Below, piece by piece: positions 5,039-7,906 of a stretch of DNA of 7,906 bases (positions within the stretch are counted from its first letter, which is position 1; each line of letters starts with the position of its first letter). Where the stretch lies: the NCBI GenBank assembly GCA_018383835.1, contig JAHAWR010000074.1, positions 1 to 7,906 on the forward strand, in the 5' to 3' direction. The stretch comes from Candidatus Jordarchaeia archaeon (GTDB lineage: Archaea; Asgardarchaeota; Jordiarchaeia; Jordiarchaeales; Freyrarchaeaceae). The notes beneath the pieces were generated by a model. The model was given only the letters and a program-made list of their open reading frames with translations, was not told where the DNA came from and did not search any database. Made by a program: the position numbers and the translations under genes.

Positions 5039-6611
5039 AAAGTATGACTGGTATTTGCCTTAGCCACCCTAGGGAGTTCCTGTAGAGGTCCCGTATATCG
5101 TCCAACCCTAGCCGAAGCATGGCGATCCTTTCGAACCCTCCACCCCACGCCAGGACGGGAATCTTAACCCCAAGGGGGACAGTAACCTCGGGCCGGAATA
5201 TCCCTGCGCCGCAGAGTTCCACCCAAGCCTTATACTTTTCAACATAAACTGTGGATTGAATCGATGGCTCAGTATACGGGAAGAAGCTGGGCCAGAATTG
5301 AACTTTCTTAACTCCAAGCTTCCAGTAAAACTCTCTTAATACACCCATTAGATCTCTTAATGTTACGTTCTTGTCAACTATTATTCCCTCTATTTGGTGG
5401 AACTCTGCAAGATGCTTGTAGTCTACTCTCTCGTTCCTGTAAACTCTGTCCACAGAGAAGACTTTCACAGGAGGTGTTCTATGTTCTGCAAGATGCCGTA
5501 TAGTAGTTGCTGTGGTGTGGGTTCTCAGAATTGCCTGTTGGGCAAGCTCAGCATTCCAAGTGTAGCCCCACCCCTTTGAGCCAGTTTCCCAGCCGTTTTC
5601 ATGCGTCTTCGCCACCCGGTAAACTAGACCTTCATCCGGTAGTTTAACTATGGACGGTTTTTTAAGGTAAAACGTGTCGTGCATTTCGCGCGCTGGGTGG
5701 TCTTGTGGGGTGAACAGGGCGTCGAAGTTCCAGAAGGCTGACTCTACAAGTGGGCCTCTAATCTCCTCGAAGCCTATACTGAGAAAAATTTCTCTTATTT
5801 CGTTAATTAGCTGGACTACGGGATGTAGTTTCCCCGGGTAAACAGGCTTAACAGGTGCCTCAACGTTAAATCTTCTTAGCTTAACATTTCTCCAAGCCTG
5901 TGTTCTTATGAGGTCTGGGGTCAGCAGGCTTACTCCCTCGTCGACTTCAACACCGCTTTCTAGGACCTTGATGCCACTACTTGTTATTTGAGCGAGAATT
6001 TCAGTTTCGCTTTGTTTTTCTAACAAGTTACGTTTATAGAGAAGATCAATGGCTGGGGCGAGTTCTTCGGGCAACTCTGAACGTTTCACTCTATCTTTCT
6101 CCCACAGGAATACTAAAAGAACTTCATCGGAGCCTCTTGTAGGCGAAGGGGATAAGACTCTAAGAGTTGTTTTACCATCAGTTTTTAGGACGTCGATCCA
6201 GCCTTTACGTCTCGCCCACCCTATGGCAATGTTAACTATAGATTCGGGTAGAATGCCAGCCTCAAAAACGTCCTTTAAAGTAGCTTCTCCACCTTTTTCG
6301 ACAAGGAAACTTAGAAGTATTCTTTCTGGGAAGCCGGAAGAAGCGTAACGCTTACCTTCATCGGTGAGAGATAAGTATTCTAACTTAATAGACTCAATGG
6401 ATACTAAACCCTTGTCTTCAAGCCAAGCTAGGGATTTCACGACCGCCGCATGCTCAAGACCTGTTTCGGCCAATATGTCACTTAACCGTGATTTCTCACC
6501 GCGCTCAGCTAAGAAACGAAGAACCTTAACCTCAACTTCACGAAGTTCCTTAAGGGAAAGAGACAAATTGTAAACCCTCCCTTCAGCCACTGTCACTATG
6601 CCAACATTCAA
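5037..6611 (-). CDS. pheS: Phenylalanine--tRNA ligase alpha subunit
   Basis: This is the catalytic subunit of phenylalanyl-tRNA synthetase, a class II aminoacyl-tRNA synthetase (ATP, Phe and tRNA-Phe to Phe-tRNA). The long ORF has 524 residues. Residues about 20-230 form the winged-helix DNA-binding-like repeats typical of archaeal and eukaryotic PheS. The class II core follows: motif 1 around HPVVQLINEIREIF (263-276) to FDALFTPQDHPAREMHDTF (296-314), YTWNAELAQQAILRTHTTA (350-368), motif 2 FSVDRVYRNERVD (385-397) with EFHQIEG (403-409), and motif 3 LAWGGGFERIAMLRLGL (487-503). The start is uncertain. TTG 6611 fits a nearly leaderless transcript from a TATA-like box at 6632-6640. An in-frame TTG at 6566 follows GGGAGGG with an 8-nt spacer and would give 509 residues beginning SLSLKELREVEVK, which looks more like family N-termini. 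Confidence 0.95.
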   Translation of the reverse strand: MNVGIVTVAEGRVYNLSLSLKELREVEVKVLRFLAERGEKSRLSDILAETGLEHAAVVKSLAWLEDKGLVSIESIKLEYLSLTDEGKRYASSGFPERILLSFLVEKGGEATLKDVFEAGILPESIVNIAIGWARRKGWIDVLKTDGKTTLRVLSPSPTRGSDEVLLVFLWEKDRVKRSELPEELAPAIDLLYKRNLLEKQSETEILAQITSSGIKVLESGVEVDEGVSLLTPDLIRTQAWRNVKLRRFNVEAPVKPVYPGKLHPVVQLINEIREIFLSIGFEEIRGPLVESAFWNFDALFTPQDHPAREMHDTFYLKKPSIVKLPDEGLVYRVAKTHENGWETGSKGWGYTWNAELAQQAILRTHTTATTIRHLAEHRTPPVKVFSVDRVYRNERVDYKHLAEFHQIEGIIVDKNVTLRDLMGVLREFYWKLGVKKVQFWPSFFPYTEPSIQSTVYVEKYKAWVELCGAGIFRPEVTVPLGVKIPVLAWGGGFERIAMLRLGLDDIRDLYRNSLGWLRQIPVIL

Positions 6612-6630
6612 AGGATTAGAAAACTGAAAA

Positions 6631-6641
6631 CGATAAAAAAG
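6631..6641 (-). promoter_or_regulatory. TATA-like element upstream of pheS
   Basis: The minus strand reads CTTTTTTATCG. Its centre (about 6636) is some 25 nt from 6611, so transcription would begin at or next to the first TTG of pheS. It lies in the 85-nt gap between the coaD stop and pheS and suggests that pheST can be transcribed apart from coaD. No clear BRE is visible, so confidence is limited. Confidence 0.35.
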
Positions 6642-6696
6642 TTATGGAGGAAAAGACACATGTCTACGTAGTAAAGGATTTATGAAAACAACTACT

Positions 6697-7191
6697 TTAT
6701 TGATTGGTTGGCGGCGCAATGCTTTGAAGGCGCCCTTCCCCGTCTATTTCGCCTTTTCTTATTCGAGTACTACTTATCCGTTCACCATCACTGGCCTTCA
6801 CCAGTTCAACAACTATGAGTTCTAACGGTGGAAGGCCTTTCTTTTCCCGAATTCTGTTAATCTCATCAACGCGCCACGCTACATCCTCGCCTGCAACTAT
6901 AGCTTCCAGCTCTGAATCTTCTATAGCTGGCCCGTAGGGATCATTAAGCGTGACAATTTCAACCCTCGAGAGAGAGCCCATTTCTTCAAAAAAGCGTTCT
7001 AGGTTTGCGCGCCTAACCTTAAATGGTTCAATCTTACCTGAAAGCTGCTTTCCAAAGCACATCTCATCAGAAGTTAAACCAACCATCACCCGCTCTCCAA
7101 CCTCCAAAGCTTTACTTAGCAAAACTCTATGCCCCTTATGAAGCCTATCAAAGGTCCCAGAGACGCCCACAAGCTTAAAGGGATACGCCAA
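6697..7191 (-). CDS. coaD: Phosphopantetheine adenylyltransferase (archaeal type)
   Basis: This enzyme transfers AMP from ATP to 4'-phosphopantetheine to make dephospho-CoA, the next-to-last step of coenzyme A synthesis. It is a 164-residue nucleotidyltransferase of the archaeal/eukaryotic PPAT family. The nucleotide-binding motif GTFDRLHKGH (12-21, containing the HxGH signature His18-Lys-Gly-His21) and the second motif ISSTRIRKGEID (139-150) are both present. The length is typical. The start is a TTG at 7191, supported by GGAGG at 7204-7200 with an 8-nt spacer. The gene is divergent from gcvH and lies 85 nt upstream of pheS on the same strand. Co-transcription with pheST is possible, as no clear terminator is seen between them. 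Confidence 0.94.
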   Translation of the reverse strand: MAYPFKLVGVSGTFDRLHKGHRVLLSKALEVGERVMVGLTSDEMCFGKQLSGKIEPFKVRRANLERFFEEMGSLSRVEIVTLNDPYGPAIEDSELEAIVAGEDVAWRVDEINRIREKKGLPPLELIVVELVKASDGERISSTRIRKGEIDGEGRLQSIAPPTNQ

Positions 7192-7199
7192 AACAACCG

Positions 7200-7204
7200 C
7201 CTCC
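7200..7204 (-). promoter_or_regulatory. Shine-Dalgarno deciding the coaD TTG start
   Basis: GGAGG on the minus strand is followed by 8 nt and then TTG at 7191. No ATG or GTG in frame nearby has such an element, so the TTG is preferred. A weak TTTAAG (7232-7227) about 25 nt before 7205 could be the TATA box, which would leave a leader of only about 14 nt. Confidence 0.6.
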
Positions 7205-7238
7205 GATATTAAACATGGAAACTTGACTTAAATGCTTC

Positions 7239-7251
7239 TCTTCACTGAAGA
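7239..7251. repeat. Short palindrome in the coaD-gcvH divergent region
   Basis: TCTTCA-C-TGAAGA is a perfect 6+6 palindrome with a one-base centre. It sits just upstream of the weak TATA-like TTTAAG of coaD. The symmetry and position suit an operator for a dimeric regulator. It is short enough to be chance, and I see no second copy in the window. Confidence 0.2.
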
Positions 7252-7302
7252 AAAACCCGCTGCAATGGTAAACTGCACAGGTAATTGGAGGCGGGCGTGT
7301 TT

Positions 7303-7336
7303 AAACCATCAAAACAATTAACTAGTTTAATGGTTT
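7303..7336. repeat. Inverted repeat upstream of the gcvH promoter
   Basis: The arms AAACCAT (7303-7309) and ATGGTTT (7330-7336) are perfect 7-mers with a 20-nt AT-rich centre. They end about 15 nt before the BRE/TATA candidate of gcvH. This may be an operator half-site pair (about 27 nt centre to centre) or chance. The rest of the 223-nt divergent region (7192-7414) holds only promoter-type sequence that I can interpret. Confidence 0.25.
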
Positions 7337-7351
7337 CCAAAAAAGAGGGAA

Positions 7352-7366
7352 CGAAAGCTTTATGAG
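7352..7366 (+). promoter_or_regulatory. BRE/TATA-like promoter of gcvH
   Basis: The sequence CGAAAG followed by CTTTATGAG resembles an archaeal BRE plus TATA box. A start about 25 nt downstream (near 7386) would leave a leader of about 29 nt containing the strong gcvH SD at 7403-7407. The same CGAAA element precedes the TATA-like box of the ncRNA at 2661-2678, which supports both calls a little. Confidence 0.45.
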
Positions 7367-7414
7367 GCAAACACCTTGAGAAGCTACTGAAAAGGAAGTG
7401 AAGGAGGAAAGGTA

Positions 7415-7828
7415 ATGGTTAAAGTTGGTGATATCCAGATACCGGACGGGCTGTTATACAATGAAACACACCAATGGGCTAAAATAGAAAATGGGAAGGT
7501 GCGCGTGGGCATCACGGATTTCGCTCAGAAACAGTTGAAAGAGATAGTCTACGTCGAGTTACCTGAAGTTGGTGATGATGTAAGTCAGGGAGACGAGTTC
7601 GGGACAATCGAGTCTGTCAAGGCTGTGGCAGAGCTTTATGCACCAGTGAGCGGAACAATCATAGAGGTTAATGAGGCATTAGAAGATTCGCCAGAGTTGA
7701 TTAACAGTGACCCGTACGGTGAAGGTTGGATGATCGTGATAGAGGCATCTAACCTTGAGGAAGAAAAGGAAAACCTGCTGAGCGCAGACGATTACGCGGA
7801 AATAGTGGAGAAAGAAGTTGAAAAGTAG
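7415..7828 (+). CDS. gcvH: Glycine cleavage system H protein
   Basis: This is the lipoyl carrier of the glycine cleavage system. Its lipoyl-lysine arm moves the aminomethyl group from the P protein (glycine decarboxylase) to the T and L proteins. It has 137 residues, a normal length. The lipoylation motif is clear: GTIESVKAVAELYAPVSG, with Lys69 as the modified residue. The N-terminal HQWAKIENGKVRVGIT and the C-terminal NSDPYGEGWMIVI (97-109) match the family. The ATG at 7415 follows GGAGG (7403-7407) with a 7-nt spacer. It appears to be a single-gene unit with its own promoter and terminator. The P, T and L protein genes are not in the window, and no lipoate ligase is seen nearby. In some archaea GcvH-like proteins also act in general lipoylation, so a role outside glycine cleavage cannot be excluded. 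Confidence 0.96.
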   Translation: MVKVGDIQIPDGLLYNETHQWAKIENGKVRVGITDFAQKQLKEIVYVELPEVGDDVSQGDEFGTIESVKAVAELYAPVSGTIIEVNEALEDSPELINSDPYGEGWMIVIEASNLEEEKENLLSADDYAEIVEKEVEK

Positions 7829-7840
7829 TTTTTATAAAAA

Positions 7841-7856
7841 GTTTTTTCCTTTTTTA
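7841..7856 (+). terminator. T-rich terminator of gcvH
   Basis: Starting 13 nt after the gcvH TAG, the sequence GTTTTTTCCTTTTTTA carries two runs of six or more T, as expected for an archaeal oligo-T terminator without a needed hairpin. A further T-run (7829-7833) directly follows the stop codon. The last 50 bases of the window (7857-7906) contain no feature I can support. Confidence 0.6.
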
Positions 7857-7906
7857 ATATTACGATTACGTTTTAGTTGGTGTCCCGTCGCTGGGTTAAA
7901 CTCCCA

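Noticed and set aside
7857..7906. TGGG-TTAAACT-CCCA resembling a tRNA T-arm at the right edge
   Set aside because: The loop has A where the invariant C of the T-loop belongs, and the upstream 60 nt are AT-rich with no anticodon or D arm.
7832..7906. Open frame of 24 codons on the minus strand at the right edge, possibly the C-terminus of a convergent gene
   Set aside because: Too short to judge and its residues match nothing I recognise; it also runs through the gcvH terminator tract.

Overview
The window looks like a chromosomal segment of a thermophilic archaeon. The phenylalanyl-tRNA synthetase subunits are archaeal in size and layout (a long alpha subunit with N-terminal winged-helix domains and a beta subunit of about 550 residues). 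The phosphopantetheine adenylyltransferase is of the archaeal CoaD type. Candidate promoters look like BRE/TATA elements, strong Shine-Dalgarno (SD) sequences coexist with TTG and GTG starts, and one intergenic region holds a GC-rich structured RNA in AT-rich surroundings. I cannot place the organism below the level of Archaea; a Thermoproteota/TACK lineage is only a guess.

Layout: 67-1095 (+) encodes AmrS, the radical SAM member of the AmmeMemoRadiSam set. It converges on a second radical SAM gene of the PflX type (1306-2458, -), whose reading frame is broken once, near position 1990. Between this gene and the next one upstream (2459-2813) lies a candidate non-coding RNA of about 115 nt with its own BRE/TATA element. 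From 7191 down to 2814 on the minus strand come coaD, pheS, pheT and a nicotinamidase-like cysteine hydrolase. The last three are spaced by 13 and 2 nt and form one operon. coaD lies 85 nt upstream of pheS, which appears to have its own promoter. At 7415-7828 (+) is gcvH, divergent from coaD, with its own promoter, SD and T-rich terminator.

The most interesting feature is the 'frameshift' in the PflX-like gene. It is an extra 28-nt block that, on the transcribed strand, folds into the geometry of an archaeal bulge-helix-bulge (BHB) splice site: a 4-bp central helix, a 3-nt bulge on each side on opposite strands, and an 8-bp inner hairpin. Cutting each bulge after its second nucleotide removes exactly 28 nt. 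This joins the two frames into a 374-residue protein and rebuilds the expected segment just before the CxxxCxxC cluster motif. I propose it as a candidate very short intron in a protein-coding archaeal gene; an inactivating insertion is the main alternative.

The second highlight is the 115-nt RNA candidate at 2527-2641. It has a perfect 11-bp terminal helix, two inner helices, a C-rich loop, and a TATA-like box about 25 nt before its 5' end. The remaining genes are housekeeping (tRNA charging, coenzyme A synthesis, NAD salvage, glycine cleavage).
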